64,000 nt of DNA from Acanthococcus lagerstroemiae (taxonomy: Eukaryota; Arthropoda; Insecta; Hemiptera; Eriococcidae), in assembly GCA_031841125.1 (NCBI GenBank), contig CM063110.1, positions 58,441,946 through 58,505,945 on the forward strand, given 5' to 3'. This document shows positions 1 to 12,114 of this stretch, piece by piece (within the stretch, counting starts at the first letter, position 1; the number at the start of each line of letters is the position of its first letter). The notes beneath the pieces are model-generated. The model saw only the letters and a program-made list of their open reading frames with translations, was not told the origin of the DNA and did no database searches. The translations under genes were made by a program, and so were the position numbers.

Positions 1-7
1 TCCTGCA

Positions 8-770
8 GTGCGTAGTCACGATCTCCTCGCTCGAAGACCCACCCTCCCCCATTCACTATCTGGTCCCCTCAGATTCACTTTCTCCTTAAGGTCTATTTCC
101 GATCGCCTTGCAATACACGCTCTCGTCCAACGCATCCATCTCATTTCCTTCACCACCAAGAGAATTTCCCTCATCTGGATTCCAAGCCATATTGGTATCC
201 CAGGAAATGAGGCTGTTGATCAAGCAGCACAGCAAGCTACACAGCTCCCATGTATCACTCGTCAACTCCCTATCTCAACAGATCTCACTTCCGCCATTCG
301 CCAGACCATTTTGGGAAGTGGTGCGAAGAGTGGCGGCATCAAACCTCTCGGCACAACAAGCTCCCACAAATCAAGCTTATACCTGCCCCTTGGTCAACGT
401 CCCAACGTTCCTCATGCCGCGAGAAAGTTATCATCACCCGTCTAAGGATCGGACATACACGCCTCACACATACGGATCTTCTCACTAACCTGTATACTCT
501 CAACTGCCCATGCTGTGAAGATGAAGACCCTCTCACTGTGGACCACCTCTTCTCATGCCCCTCCCTCGCCTGCCTTCGTAACTCTCACCACATCCCCCAT
601 AGTCAAATTTTGGCCCTCTCCAACTCCCTCGAGCACATGAACAACACTCTCACCTACCTTTCCGCTGCTGGATATCTCTGCAACATATAGGTAGACAACA
701 ACCTTTCACGAACCCATAGCCCGAGAGTGTAGTTCCATGACTCGATAATAATAAAATAAATAAAAGAATC
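8..770 (+). pseudogene. LINE 3' portion (RNase H and C-terminal tail), frameshifted
   Basis: This is the end of the second ORF of a non-LTR retrotransposon. One frame (about 150-250) encodes an RNase H-like end with the motif WIPSHIGIPGNEAVDQ. A second frame (about 300-690) continues with RLRIGHTRLTHTDLL and a Cys/His-rich tail (CPCCEDEDPLTVDHLFSC). Both are typical of Jockey/I-group LINEs. The change of frame near position 290-310 means a frameshift, so the copy is dead. After the stop at about 690 comes a short 3' UTR (CCCATAGCCCGAGAGTGTAG) and an A-rich tail near 750-770. The same 3' UTR recurs at 30510. The upstream part lies outside the window. The clade is inferred and the LINE identity is firm. 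Confidence 0.85.
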
Positions 771-1095
771 GTTCCGATAGAGTACGCCACCCCATAAAAA
801 TTGTTACACCAGAGGCTAAAACTCTTGAAATTTTAGTCATTTTTAGATCACTTCTGGTGAATTTTTTATTTTTTATTTTTATCTGAAGAAATGTTTGAGT
901 AGTCACCTGTCATAGATAAGACCTGTACAGAAGTCGTCTACTGCCAGTTCCTATTGTTCCATCAAAGTGGTATGTAAGTCCAATATCAGGTTACAAGTTC
1001 TGCCCCAATGATCTTCCCTAGGACGGGAAAGTCGCTCGCGGTACTCTAGGTGCCACTGTGTTTCCCGCATCTCCTTCAACCTTATTCACCTACTC

Positions 1096-1700
1096 ATGTC
1101 AGTCCTTGTCTGCTGCTGCAGCTCCGGTGGTGATGCCGATGACTGGTGTGTTTTGATGATGGCCTCGCCCTCTTCCGGGCTCATCATCGGTAGGGAGCGG
1201 GTTCGATGTGCCAGCACTGAATACGGGTCCTCATTGATTCCCATTGCAGACGTTTGGACCGCGGATACGGGTCCGTCCTGATCTTATCGCGGTCTTTCGC
1301 TGAATCTTCTCCATCTCCGCTCTTGATGGCGTCGGCAAATACTGGCGTCCCTTATAGGAGGACCGACATGACGACGTTGACGTACAACTTTCTTCGCTTC
1401 TCCCTCGGTCCCCCTAGGTCCGACATCAGACGGGACAGCTGTCCAGCTACTCGATCCGCCTTCTCAGCTGCCCGTCGGAAGTGCTTTCGGAAATGCAACT
1501 TCCTGTCGAACCACAGCCCCAGGTGTTTCAGGGCTGTACTGAGTCCAGTCTCCACACCTTTTAGGACAAAGGGTGGGTGGGCTGTACTTGCGTCGCGTCG
1601 TGAACAACACTGCTTCTGTCTTCTGTACCGCTGGGCACAGCCCTGCCGACTCGATCCAGTAGGTCAGCATCTTCAACGCCTGAGGGCAATGCATAATACC
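1096..1700 (-). pseudogene. R1-like LINE reverse transcriptase fragment
   Basis: On the minus strand this encodes the thumb-side end of a LINE reverse transcriptase in two frames. KTEAVLFTTRRKYSPP lies at about 1560-1640, followed by LGLWFDRKLHFRKHF and a segment ending VVMSVLL. The next codons would read the conserved YGxPVFADAIK motif. Here the Tyr codon has become TAA (1352-1354) while GTPVFADAIK follows directly. Downstream frames are scrambled (EKIQRKTAIR is still visible near 1300). Motif order matches R1-clade ORF2 proteins, which are mostly known from arthropods. It carries one nonsense change and at least two frameshifts, so it is a relic with no intact partner nearby. Confidence 0.8.
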
Positions 1701-1729
1701 ATTTACTTTAAATACTCAAAGTAGGTGAT

Positions 1730-4700
1730 GATAGTTACATGTCGTGAAGCTACATTGAACTCGCTAGAATAGCTTATAAGCTATTGAGTAGCTCAGAATA
1801 TTGAGTTAAAAAAGTAACTTTTTTCAGTGAATTTTTGAAATTTGAGCGAAAAATGTATAAAAATGTAATTGTTTACCTAAAGGAGCCCCGCCCCTATTGA
1901 GAGCTTTCTGGAATTTTTATTTATTTTAAATACCATAATATCTATCCAGTGTAGGCGTTACGAGTCCGAGAGGCTGAAGTTCCATAGGTTCCCATAGACC
2001 CCCCCCCCTCCTTCCCACTGTACATGGTTATGCGAATGATGCAGTGAAGCCAGAATACAGTTTGTTTATTCTCGCGATCACCGTGCTAATAGCTTTCGAA
2101 AAATCCCGGGAAAGACCTCAAGACGTTTTTAAAATTGAATAACGACTATACGGTATTGGGTTAAGATCCGTCAGTTTGGTGTGCCCACTTTTTATGTGGA
2201 ATTCGTAGATGTGTAACCAGTGTAGGCGAAGTCAGTAATTTTATAATCCTATTATTCGTCACGATCTTGACCTCTGGTAGCACGTAATTTGAAATAGTTC
2301 CAAAAAATTAACCCAGAAAAAATGATCGTATAGAATGCTGATTCATTTCTGCAGCATGTCTTCCGTCATCCTGTAGTAAATGTAGAGTTTACATAATTTA
2401 CTCAGTAAGTACATGCTGAAGGGTGGGAGACATGGATCGCAGTTCATCAACGTCACTGAAAAAAACATTTAAGATTTCGGTTAAACCAGATGCTTTGAAA
2501 AATTTCTTGGCGCCAGTGAGGAATTTTATCAACTACCGCATTTTTTTGTATTTAATTCCCGAAATGTAAACTAAACAAATCCATTTCGAGATCTTTTTTA
2601 TCAGGGTGAAAGTTCTTTGAATCGATTCGAAAATTCGACGTCTAACTTGAGTGACTCCATAGGCCCGACTAGGAGGGCTTAGGGAGTGGGCATACTTCCC
2701 CAAATACTGTAAAAATTCCCCCTACCCTAAAAAAAACTGAGGACTTGTAAAAGCAACAGAATTTTTACCATTATTCTAATCTTGTCAGCCCCCTACTCCA
2801 GGTCGGCTGTTTGAGCTTATGAGTAACTCAATCATCCAATGAAAATTCTGTTTTCCTTTTATACCGAACTGAAAATTCATTTCCGACTGTAGGTAATTTC
2901 TGCGAAATAGAAATTACCTTATGACGCTTCTAAAATTGAAGAATTATCTGTACTTATTTCGAAATTATTATTGAAATTATTCAAATCTAAAACTTCTTTC
3001 CGGAAGGGTTCGTTTCCAGGTAAACCTGAAAATTGTAATCAGGAATCCAACTGCGTTGTGATATCGTAATTTAGTGTTACTATCGAGGCGACCAAAAAAT
3101 TTCAGTCTATTTGTAAATTTTTCAAATGATTCATCGAAGCAGTATATCAGCCGTGTAATTACAGTACCTTTGGAACATTTAATGCAGGAAGAAAAGACAA
3201 ATTAGCTAATTATCGAGTAGTATCTGTAGATGCGAGAGATTTTGGTTGTGAAGGGATAAACTGTATCGAACCGTATGAAAAAATTTGCCCACCGTTTTTT
3301 GCAGAATCCATTGAAATTTCAGCTGCGCAGTAGATTTATGCTCCGGAGAAAAAAATTACGTCTATTAATAACCTACTCGCAGGAAAATTAATCTTATTTT
3401 CACGTTCCGAGTATTCATAATTAGCCGCATTTCTGATACAGTGTTGTGTTTGACAAAGCGTAAAAATGTGACCGTGTGTCTGTGACATAGTTCCTGAAAA
3501 AGTACCTTAATAATTACTTTAGTACGCCAAGAGGGTCACAATTATAAAATGTTTGGTTTTTATGCTACAAATAGCGATACGATCTGATAAGCTACGCGGT
3601 GAACGTGCTCTGTTAGATGATTATCACCCCCCCCCCCTCCCAAGGAAAGTTAGGACATTCCACAAACTTTCAAATTTCAAATGGAAAAGACCCATAGAAA
3701 CTGTTGGAATGGTTTTGCCGTGGGCCTCGAAATTCAGATTTTAGACTTGAAATATGCAAAACTGATTTGACTTGAATTATCAAACTGGTATCGAAAAAGA
3801 GATTTTCCGGGTCGCCGATCCAAATGTCTCATCAAATTTTTAATCCCGTCCCAATATGGGCCGAAAGTTCAACTTTTATGCGTGAAACTTCAATTTCTGG
3901 AACGGAAAATAAAGTCGGATACAGAATTGAATGGAATGTTTAAAATTAAGGAGCCCAAGTGTTCAGTTTTTCTAGTAAGTCAGTTTTACCTGTGCTGAAA
4001 TTCGGATCTAGGAAACTCAAATCGGAGCTTATCAAGAATCTAACAGAATGTTAGAAATAAATGACTGAGAGTATTTCATTTTCATGTATTATTTGATTTC
4101 TTAAAGCCTCCATTTCGCCCTCTCCCAAAGGTAAAATTTCGGTTTTTGAAGACCTAATCGGGACCAGTCTGAATCAGCAACTCGAAAACCCTTATTTTCA
4201 CTGTATCTTCAATTTCCCTAGCCGTATCAATTTTTTGCCCATTTTGAATGTAAAAAGTTGAGATTCCGAGTTCTAAATCAAGGCCCCATCAAAAAGCTGA
4301 TAAAATTCGAAATATTGTATGATACCTTCTCATTTCAAATTCCAAAGTGGTTGATACTTCCTAGCCAGGAGCAGGGGTTGAATGCGGGCCCCTGCTGAAT
4401 ATATTCGGGCCTCGAGCCTTCTCGCGCGACACACACACACACATACTCAAAGCATTGTGCTCCAACAGTTTTGGTGGATCGCCTTAGTCCTCCTGAAAAG
4501 ATTAATTTCTGGTTACTTCCCATTCTTAGCCCCCGAGCTGGTGGAGAGAAATGTTTGACGGGAAAAGAGACGAGACTTCGTCACTTAGAGACTTTTATTG
4601 TACCACGTTTCTCCGACATAGTGATGAAAAAAAATATATGAGGAGGATTCTGTTACCAATTTTGAAGGCGTTTGGTACTGAAAACTTGAATTTGTACATT

Positions 4701-6860
4701 TGATTCTGAAAACGCTGTACCCCCTCATTTCTCTACCGATCGGACAAATTCTGTTTTTGGTACTTTTCATATTGTGTCTTATGAAATGTATTTGAGGTAC
4801 CTCAAGTTCTGAGAGAAAATCAGCAGACCTCTTTGCATCTGGAAAAAAAGGTGACCGCCGAGGGAAACACCGACCATCGGTGTCAAAATATTGGTTTTCA
4901 CTTTTTTGTAGAATTGACGCTCTGAAACCATAAAATTAATTAGAAACCCACCCAAAGCAGAGTCGGTGCGAGGGTGTTGTCAAGCTCCCCAGTCATCTTT
5001 TATTCGGCAATTTTGGCAAAATTTTGCCCAATTCGGCAAAATTTCAGAAATTGATATTTCTTCGTATTTTGAGTTGGAAAGTTGGGAAAATCCAACCAGT
5101 CAAAAACTTTTTTTTTTGCTTTGATACTTGTGGATTTTGAATTGAATCAGTTGCGACTTTCACACTCTCCCCCCCCCCCTCCGAAAAACTCTTCGATACG
5201 TCCCTGACCCGAAGTCCCTAAGTATGAAATTGAGTCCTTAATAAACAATAACTTCTGTTTGTCAGTAGAATTGGCGTCACCGCACTGATAACTTCGCGTT
5301 TATATAGAAAACTTATTTACGCATGGATGGTTGGTTTTTTCCTGAACGGTCACTGATGATTACACTGAATGTACTCGGAAATACGTGACAGTATGAACTA
5401 CTTTATATGAATTTACCTGTTTAATTTTATCTCTAGCACGTGAGCCAGAAAACATTTCACAGTATTATTTTTCAACTGACCTTGAGCCAATTTCAAAAAA
5501 TTGAAACAAAATCGCTTATCTACGGCCCCCTTGCAAATACCTTCTCTGAAGAGAACTTAATGAAGAATTCAAGTTGTGTGGTTTTTCGTAATTTGCGGAA
5601 GTAATTAATCAGGAACACGCGTGGAATGAGCGAGTATTTCTCTATTCTATATATTTGCTGTGTGCGTTTAAATTTTGAAATTACACTGTCAGCCTATTGC
5701 GAGACTTCAGAAACTTGCAATGAGGAGTGGATTAAACAGTACTAATGAGAAAAGTTGGCCCCGTCTCTGCTCGCGTCATGAGTGCAAATTTGATAAAACA
5801 CTTGAGTAGTTTCACGGTTACAATTATCAAGTCTACGTAAATACCGTCTGAATACGCCATTGATTTGGGCCTGACTGGGAAGTTATTCACCAAGGGGTCA
5901 TACGTCCTTTCTTCGGTAGTAAACGTGTAATTTTTGCTCAAATTTGTGTACAAGTTCAAATAACACCGAAAAGTTAATTCCGACATTATTTCTGTGACTT
6001 CATGACATGATTTGAGTGTAATGTTTTCATTGAATTCAAATCTGAGTTCATAAATGCTTAATTTAGCACCGTTTTCTTATAATAAGCGTGAAGTGTCAAA
6101 AAATTCAATTTTGGACTAGACATTTTGGTCTTTGAAAGGTTATTTTGAAGGTTAAAAAAGGCCTCTAGTTTTGAAGTCGATTCTAAATCAGTCCAGAAAT
6201 TCAATTTCAGTGCATTATTTTTTTTTTCACAAAAGTTTTACATTTTGATTTTAAAATATCACTTTCAGGGTAAAAAAAAATCCGATTCGGAATCAATATG
6301 AAAAGTAGATGTTCCTTTATGACTGAAGACCATCCATTTTCGCGAGAAGAAGGTGTGCAGCATATCCAAGTTTGAAGGTCAGATTCGGAAGCTATCCAAA
6401 ACAGTTGGTCCAGAAACGTATATCTTCCAAGTTTTCACCGATTTGTAAATGGTCAAAAGGAAGCCTAAAAAAACACACAAAATGACCTTTTTGACCGCGT
6501 CACATAGCTTTTACAAATGAACTGCGTCCCGTGGAGCATTTTCCATACCAGATTCGAATTCAGCTTGGGGAACTGATACAGGAACATGTACTCGTATAAT
6601 ATCAAAAATTCTTCGTGTCCCACGCTGTAATTATTATTGTTTTTTCAGTCCCTTTCCAAATTCACCCCCTGTATCTAGCTTTCAAAACCGTAACGAAGGA
6701 ATTTTTTCTGGGTGAGGAAGCTTGAAAATGCTTTATTTTTTCACGTTGCGAATTCTTGAGTTTTTCATCGTTGAGGGGATGGAGGCTAGTGATATCATCT
6801 AAGGCTGTGTAAATGGGCTCAAATTTCAGAGAAGAAATCATTTTCTCGAATTTTTACTTG
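1730..6860. other. AT-rich intergenic or intronic stretch without a recognised gene
   Basis: About 5 kb of AT-rich DNA with homopolymer runs (C-runs near 2000, 3630 and 5170) and a short CA microsatellite at 4430-4442. No ORF here resembles a known protein. The only longer one (5732-5986, minus, 84 codons) has no recognisable domain, splice context or start context and is not annotated. The end of a hAT-like repeat is seen at 5065-5206. Confidence 0.6.
5065..5206. repeat. Relic of a hAT-like element, right end
   Basis: This stretch ends in CGATACGTCCCTG, close to the terminal inverted repeat CAGGGACGTACCGAT of the element at 17519-18709. It also shares internal text with 17530-17640 (inverted) and with 38505-38640, including GTTGGGAAAATCCAAC, a T-run, and a C-run before the end. 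No matching left end was found, so it is a truncated copy. Confidence 0.5.
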
Positions 6861-6871
6861 AATATTCATGG

Positions 6872-7355
6872 CAGTGTTACCAACCCTCCGGCAATTGCCT
6901 AAAATGTTAGACAATTCTAGGTTCTTCCGGCATTCTCCCGGTACTCAGGTATTTTCTAGATTTTCCGACACTTTCTCGACACACAAGTATTTTTAACACA
7001 ATGTCAGGGATTTTCTATATCGTACAATTCTGTCTACACTTATTTTTTACATTTCACATTTTTGAATGTTGGCAATTTTGCCGCGTTCTGAGAGCTACGA
7101 ACTATCATTCTGTCATTCATCAGTTGGCGGCAAGTCTGCTGTCTGTTTTTGTTGACAAAATGAAAAACAACAGGTCAGAAAGCCTAATGAAGTAATACTT
7201 TTAGTTGTTAGTTGATGTGTCAGTGCTAGATTTGAAAAATAGGTAAATGATTTACTCGAACTTGTGTTCCAAAAATTTCTTACAGTCTCCGGCGATCTTA
7301 GGCATTTTTATAAAACAATCCCAGGCAACTCTGAAGTTGCGAGTTGGTAATGCTG
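6872..7355. mobile_element. hAT-type MITE, 484 bp, perfect 8-bp TSD
   Basis: The ends are inverted copies of CAG(TG/CA)TTACCAAC. They are flanked by a perfect 8-bp target duplication ATTCATGG (6864-6871 and 7356-7363), the hallmark length of hAT transposons. There is no transposase ORF inside. The small open frame at 7001-7195 lies wholly within the element and is not treated as a gene. It is non-autonomous and moderately diverged between its two ends. Confidence 0.85.
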
Positions 7356-7589
7356 ATTCATGGTCTGTTTAATATTTGTATTTTGAAGAAGATAAAAATA
7401 TTTTTAACGGCTTTTCAAATCTGCGGAAGCATACACATATGATGCTGAGGAAGTACTCTTTTATGTGCATAATCTTAATAAATGTCCTTGCAATTCTCAC
7501 ACCTGGAAAAAGTTATACTAAAAAAAAAAAAAGGTAAAAGTTCTTTTTCCCCGCACTTTCTGTTGTATTAGTGTGAAACTATGCTAGGA

Positions 7590-7938
7590 CAGGATGTCTG
7601 CCAGCCACGAAAATCCCGAAAAAGCCACGAGTTTTTAATATAGGTCATGAAAAACACGAAAAAGTTACGAATTTTTACGAAATACCCGCCAAATAATAAG
7701 AAAGTTACTGTATCAGTGGGCAAACAAAGGCATCTCCTACTTTTTTATTCTTTTACTATTGGCACCTAACTATGCTAACTTACTGTTAGTCTTACATAGT
7801 TTCTCATGTTTGTTACCAAAGACATATATTCAGGTTTTCTGTCTAATGCATGGTGGGGGAGGGGGAGGTACGAAATTATATTTCTAAGGTCACGAAAAAG
7901 CCACGAATTTTCATTATTTGATTCTGGTAGACACTCTA
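7590..7938. mobile_element. CAGGGTGTCTAC-family MITE, 349 bp, TSD TAGGA
   Basis: The left end reads CAGGATGTCTGCC and the right end GGTAGACACTCTA, imperfect inverted copies of the family terminus. A 5-bp duplication TAGGA flanks it (7585-7589 and 7939-7943). Immediately inside each end lies the same word, GCCACGAAAAAGCCACGA, in direct orientation. On the right, about 20 AT-rich bases separate the word from the terminus. No coding capacity was found. Confidence 0.8.
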
Positions 7939-7999
7939 TAGGAGCAGGGCGGCACTTTCCTGAAAAAACTGGAAGTCAGGGAAAAGTCAGGGAATTTTT

Positions 8000-8284
8000 C
8001 AGGGTGTCTACTGGCCTCAATAGTCATGAAAAGTTATGATATTTCATTATGCCATAGTTCACAATATTTCCATTACCAGAAGAAAATTAGTTTTATTCAT
8101 TTAATGGGGAAAAAAAATTGAGTGAATATTTATTATGGAAGCTTAGCGCGCTCTGTATTGAGCCCCCGGTGAGACACGAAGCGCCGAGTTGCCCCCACTA
8201 TCTTTTTATATCCCCCATGATTGTCATGAAAAAATGTCATGAAAAGTCATGATATTTTGTTTCCCAAATCTAGTAGACACCCTG
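8000..8284. mobile_element. CAGGGTGTCTAC-family MITE, 285 bp, perfect 13-bp TIRs
   Basis: CAGGGTGTCTACT at the left is the exact reverse complement of the right end AGTAGACACCCTG. TTTTT flanks both sides, although the T-run makes this duplication less informative. The subterminal word GTCATGAAAAGTCATGA occurs near both ends in the same orientation. It is inserted into the element at 7945-8711. Confidence 0.8.
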
Positions 8285-8461
8285 TTTTTTCAGTCAGGGG
8301 AAAGTCATGGGAAAGTCGGGGAATTTTCGAAAAATAAATTCTTATGAAAAAATGTCATGAAAAGTCATGATATTTTGTTTCCCAAATCTAGTAGACACCC
8401 TGTTTTTTCAGTCAGGGGAAAGTCATGGGAAAGTCGGGGAATTTTCGAAAAATAAATTCTT
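8226..8461. repeat. Perfect tandem duplication, 2 x 118 bp
   Basis: Positions 8226-8343 and 8344-8461 are identical by eye over 118 bases. The unit contains the right end of the MITE at 8000-8284 plus 59 bases of the flanking element, so the duplication came after that insertion. Identity suggests a recent event, or an assembly artefact. Confidence 0.9.
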
Positions 8462-8719
8462 AATAAAATTGCGTGGCTTAGATATATCATGGTGGTTATT
8501 ACCTATAATTGGTCCTATATAAGATTTTGGTTAACTGCCTATTGATAGAAAATTACGGTACAAAAAATTGGAGAAAAAAAATTGGGTGACAACACTCATT
8601 AAGGAACTTCCACCCAGTAGGCTTATTCGTTGAGAAAAAATTGAGAAGTGAATCTGGAAAAATCAGAGAAAAGTCAAGGAAATTCATAATTGAAGAAAAG
8701 TTACCACTCTGTAGGAGTA

Positions 8720-9520
8720 AATAAGTGGATAGGGAACACAACCCCCTGGCCCTCTTGGTTATAGGCCTGGTACTTTCTACAAACAAGAATGTTAGATATA
8801 ATAGAAATTTGGAAACCATAATTTTCGATGTAAAGCATTTATCTAAACTTTCAAAATCAAAACTCAAAACCTAAAATGCGTATGAGTGAGGCCAAGGAGT
8901 ATCTTTGAAGGTTACGAAGGAGGAAATATTTACCGTGAAAGAATGGCTGAGTGTGGAGGATAATTCTCATGGAAAATTTGAAAAATATGAAAACTTTGGC
9001 AGGTAGTTTTTAGCCAAAATCCTTATTGTAAAAAACCTGTTCATTTGACTCCCCCCCCCCCTTGTAATTGTCTTCCATTATTAGCAAAAAGTTTTATGAT
9101 CAATTCGTGAGTAATACTGAGAACATTTTCTCCCATTAATACCATACACAAGTTCTTTAAATGCCCCTTTAAATTTAGGAGAAGGCAAACACCTACACGT
9201 AGACAGGATGAGTTGCTTACTTCCCCAGTTGAAGGCTGGGCCGCGTATTTTGAGACACCCTGTATAAAGTCTGGACATTTTGGTTCAATCAAATATCAGA
9301 ATAAAATACCAATTGTTAATTCAGAAATGAATTTATATTGAAAATGCCTAGATTTGAATTACTCAAAGATGAAGTGGGAGGATGAAAGGATAAAAATCCC
9401 CCCCCCCCTCAGTCCTAGGATAAAGTTGAGAACAGGCTGATGATGGAGTGTCTACCTCCTCGTTCCATTTGGGCTACTGAGGAGTACAAATAGCAAATAA
9501 CCAAAAATTTGTAAGAAGCT
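8720..9520. other. Non-coding AT-rich stretch
   Basis: No gene recognised. A single terminus-like string GAGACACCCTGTA lies at about 9253-9266, resembling an end of a mariner-type or related TIR element, but no partner end was found. C-runs occur at 9050 and 9400. Confidence 0.5.
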
Positions 9521-9524
9521 TTTT

Positions 9525-10361
9525 CGTTTTGTTTTTTGTTGTTCTTGTTGTTGTTGGTGACCTAGCTGCACTAATGACTGTGTGCCATGTAATTTGGAGA
9601 ATTACCGGAGGTATAGGATGTTACGATCGGCGAGAAAGAGGAGTATGAACTGAATATGGGAGAACTGAAGGCATATAAGAAGTCGGGTAATGAGGTAGGG
9701 AGTTGTAGTTGGTTACGAAGAGGATCGGATGCCGGGCAAGAGAGGAGTATGTGAGAACGGTGAGCGGGTCTTCGGAGCGACAAAAGGGAGCATGTGGGAG
9801 GCTGTAGGCTCGACCGGAGAAAGGAATGGGTCAATGTAGTAATGGTCTATATTCAGGCGAGTGAAGATAGATTCAATTCTGCGGGAGGAAGATAAATTTG
9901 GTGAGGATCGTATTTTGGAGAAGATATTTTGTGTCGGAAGTAAGAGTAACTGGACAAGATCGACAGTTGGGAGGAAAGTTCCTGTTAGAAGCATCCACGA
10001 GTTCGTTGCCATGGATGTAAACGTATCTGGAAAGCCAGACGAGAAAAAAGGGGTGTTACTTGGAGATAGTGAGTGACCTATGTAGTGCTGGACATTGAGG
10101 TTGAAGGGATAGAGATACTAATGAGAGTGAGCTGAGGGAGTCTAGAGGCAGGAAGAGGAAAAGTTAAAGAGTGATGTAAGACTGAGATTGATTGCTGTGC
10201 ATCCGGCGGGGAAAATTAAATGTCCTTTAGTCTGAAATGGAAGAATTTGTTTAGAGTAGGCTCCGGAAATAGAGAATTTGGTTTTAGGGCCCTCAGTAAA
10301 ACAAATAGTGGTACAGAAAGATTGGGATGCGAGGGATCAGTTTTCTTCTTTGGTGCATTAT
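9525..10361 (-). pseudogene. Jockey/I-like LINE 3' relic (part nearer the 3' end)
   Basis: The minus strand carries the same domain layout as the LINE at 1-770, but in pieces across frames. An RNase H remnant (YIHGNELVDASNRN) lies near 9990-10050. A block SIFTRLNIDHYYIDPF corresponds to RLRIGHTRLTH in the first copy. The tail AHRSHILLSCPASDPLRNQL lies near 9700-9770. The 3' end shows a CAA-rich tail at about 9530-9560 as read on the minus strand. Several frameshifts and stops make it inactive. It continues at 10886 beyond an inserted MITE. Confidence 0.7.
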
Positions 10362-10885
10362 CTGGGTTTCTACCGGTCATATAAAGTCATACATGTCATA
10401 TAAAGTGCTGTATTCGAAAAATGGTCATATTCAGTCATATAAAGTCTTATATTTTCAGTCAAAGTCATATAAATGTTAGAAGAAGGAGAAAAAAAGTTAT
10501 CTAAATTCACCGAATAATGTATAAAGTTCAGGAAGGAAAATTAATTAAAATTTTTATTTTACTTATTTTTTAACATGCCTTGAAATTTGAAAATTACAAC
10601 TCAAGTGACGTCGCTACAGTTTCACTAAAGTTTCACGAGTTTTGAAACTTTGAAACACGTCGCTTCGCTGCAGTGTGTCGCGATCTATACAGTTAAAATC
10701 TAGGCAGCTCTCAGCTCTTTAGATTCAGCATTAGAACAGCTGCAAAATGACATCCATGTTTCTTTTTTGGCGGAGGGTGTGGGGGGGGGGGTAGTTTAAC
10801 AGTGTTTTGAAGCAACAGCCTTCGTCCCGATTTCAGGTCATATAAAGTCATATATTTTCGAAATTCAAATTTGGTAGAAACCCTG
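10362..10885. mobile_element. CAGGGTGTCTAC-family MITE, 524 bp, TSD ATTAT
   Basis: The ends are CTGGGTTTCTACC and GGTAGAAACCCTG, inverted copies with one mismatch. ATTAT flanks both sides (10357-10361 and 10886-10890). The subterminal word GGTCATATAAAGTCATA occurs just inside the left end and, in the same orientation, about 20 bases inside the right end. Internal variants of the word occur repeatedly between 10374 and 10480. It splits a LINE relic. Confidence 0.85.
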
Positions 10886-11175
10886 ATTATTGGAGCGGTG
10901 CGATTTTTGTCCAATTTAGTGAGGTATAGGTTAATGGTAGGAGGAGAAAGTGGGCGATGGTCGGAGAAGATTTGCATGAGAAAGTAGGTATGGGATTCGT
11001 GTGATCTGCTGGAAGGAGAAACTAATGAACTCCATTTTTGTTTGAAGATGATGTAGTGAATGGCTGCTTTTTAGGACTGATCCGAGATTTATTTCCGATG
11101 AAAGCGGTAGTTGTAGTTGGGAAGTTGAAATTATGATATTTTGTCCGCGATAACTAAACGAAGGTGACTTCATAC
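10886..11175 (-). pseudogene. LINE relic continuing beyond the inserted MITE
   Basis: The minus strand carries open but weakly conserved text, including FSDHRPLSPPTINLYLTKLD near 10890-10970. This could be the end of a LINE endonuclease domain (SDHxP-like motif). It is adjacent to, and in the same orientation as, the relic at 9525-10361. Assignment to the same element is an inference from position and strand. The sequence is too decayed to be sure. Confidence 0.4.
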
Positions 11176-11179
11176 ATGA

Positions 11180-12040
11180 GCTTTAGGGCTAATTAAGGGG
11201 AGATGGGGCCAATATGTGTATTCTGGAGAGGGGTGGCGTTGACGCTCTAGCTTACTGTAATTGATCTAGTCAGCTGAAATTTTTATAATGACCTTTCGCA
11301 ACCCTAATATGGTTATAGTTTGAAGATGAGCCCAGTTGAACTGTTGGGTGGGGAGCCAGGGGTAGTCGAAATGCTAAAGTCAATTTTATTTGAAAAATGT
11401 TATCTCGCGAACCCTAAGTTCTATCGATGGGAAGGTGACACTTCGATGCAACCGAGGAGAGAGAGAGTTCTCTGTATAGTGTGAGGTTTTTCCAACTTCA
11501 TCAGGAATAGTTGATGCGGAGGTCAGGAATCCGGAATGCACCAAGGGCAATGCGGATGTCAGCGTGATGCTATCTAGAAGGGAAAGTAAGGGCTTGCCTA
11601 CCTCCTTACGCCTTTGTCTACGAAAATTCGATAAAAAACCGGGAACGAATTTCAAGACCGAGAATACTTTGTAATAGAAAAAGTGAATCGCACGACTAAC
11701 ACCAGTTGGGGGCCTCAAATCGCCACTCCACCGCGTCGACACTTCTCTCAATTTGCCCTTCATAAATCATCGGCTTGACATGCCGCACTTTTCAAATTTA
11801 AGGGATATTGCACTAATATTTCATCCAGGAAAATAACAAACAGATTTTCACTGCCAAGGACAATTTAATAATTTCGAAGTAATCGCGTTACGATTATTAT
11901 GACGGAGGAAATCATTAATAATTTTCTGCTGAAGTTACGACGATAAATATATTTTCCCATGCCGTGAGAACGAGTCGAGGAGTCGAGAACTCGAGAATGC
12001 GCCAGAACCGAAGCGAGAAAAGGCATTAAGTCCGTTTCAC
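11180..12040. other. Non-coding stretch, no gene recognised
   Basis: It contains one 125-codon open frame on the minus strand (11386-11763) with no recognisable domain and no convincing start or splice context. It is not called as a gene. Confidence 0.5.
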
Positions 12041-12114
12041 GAGCTCACCCTTAATTGACTTTTAATTCCACTTTCCAGCATCGATTTCGTTTCTGCTGTC
12101 TGTGGCCACGTGAT

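Larger units (their letters stand above)
7945..8711. mobile_element. Second CAGGG-family element, 767 bp, carrying a nested copy
   Basis: The left end CAGGGCGGCACTTTCC and right end GTTACCACTCTG are imperfect inverted copies. TAGGAG flanks both sides (7939-7944 and 8712-8717). The left subterminal word is GTCAGGGAAAAGTCAGGGAA and a matching word lies near the right end (about 8655-8690). A complete smaller relative (8000-8284) sits inside it. Its left target copy is also the right target copy of the neighbour at 7590-7938, so the two abut. Boundaries are less certain than for the neighbour. Confidence 0.6.

Noticed and set aside
7806..8039. 77-codon ORF ending GKVREFFRVSTGLNSHEKL
   Set aside because: Translation of the ends of the CAGGGTGTCTAC elements; such peptides appear as false gene predictions.
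9253..9266. GAGACACCCTGTA as end of a mariner-type element
   Set aside because: Only one end visible; no inverted partner within several kb.
11386..11763. 125-codon minus-strand ORF
   Set aside because: No recognisable domain or conserved motif; kept only as unassigned sequence.
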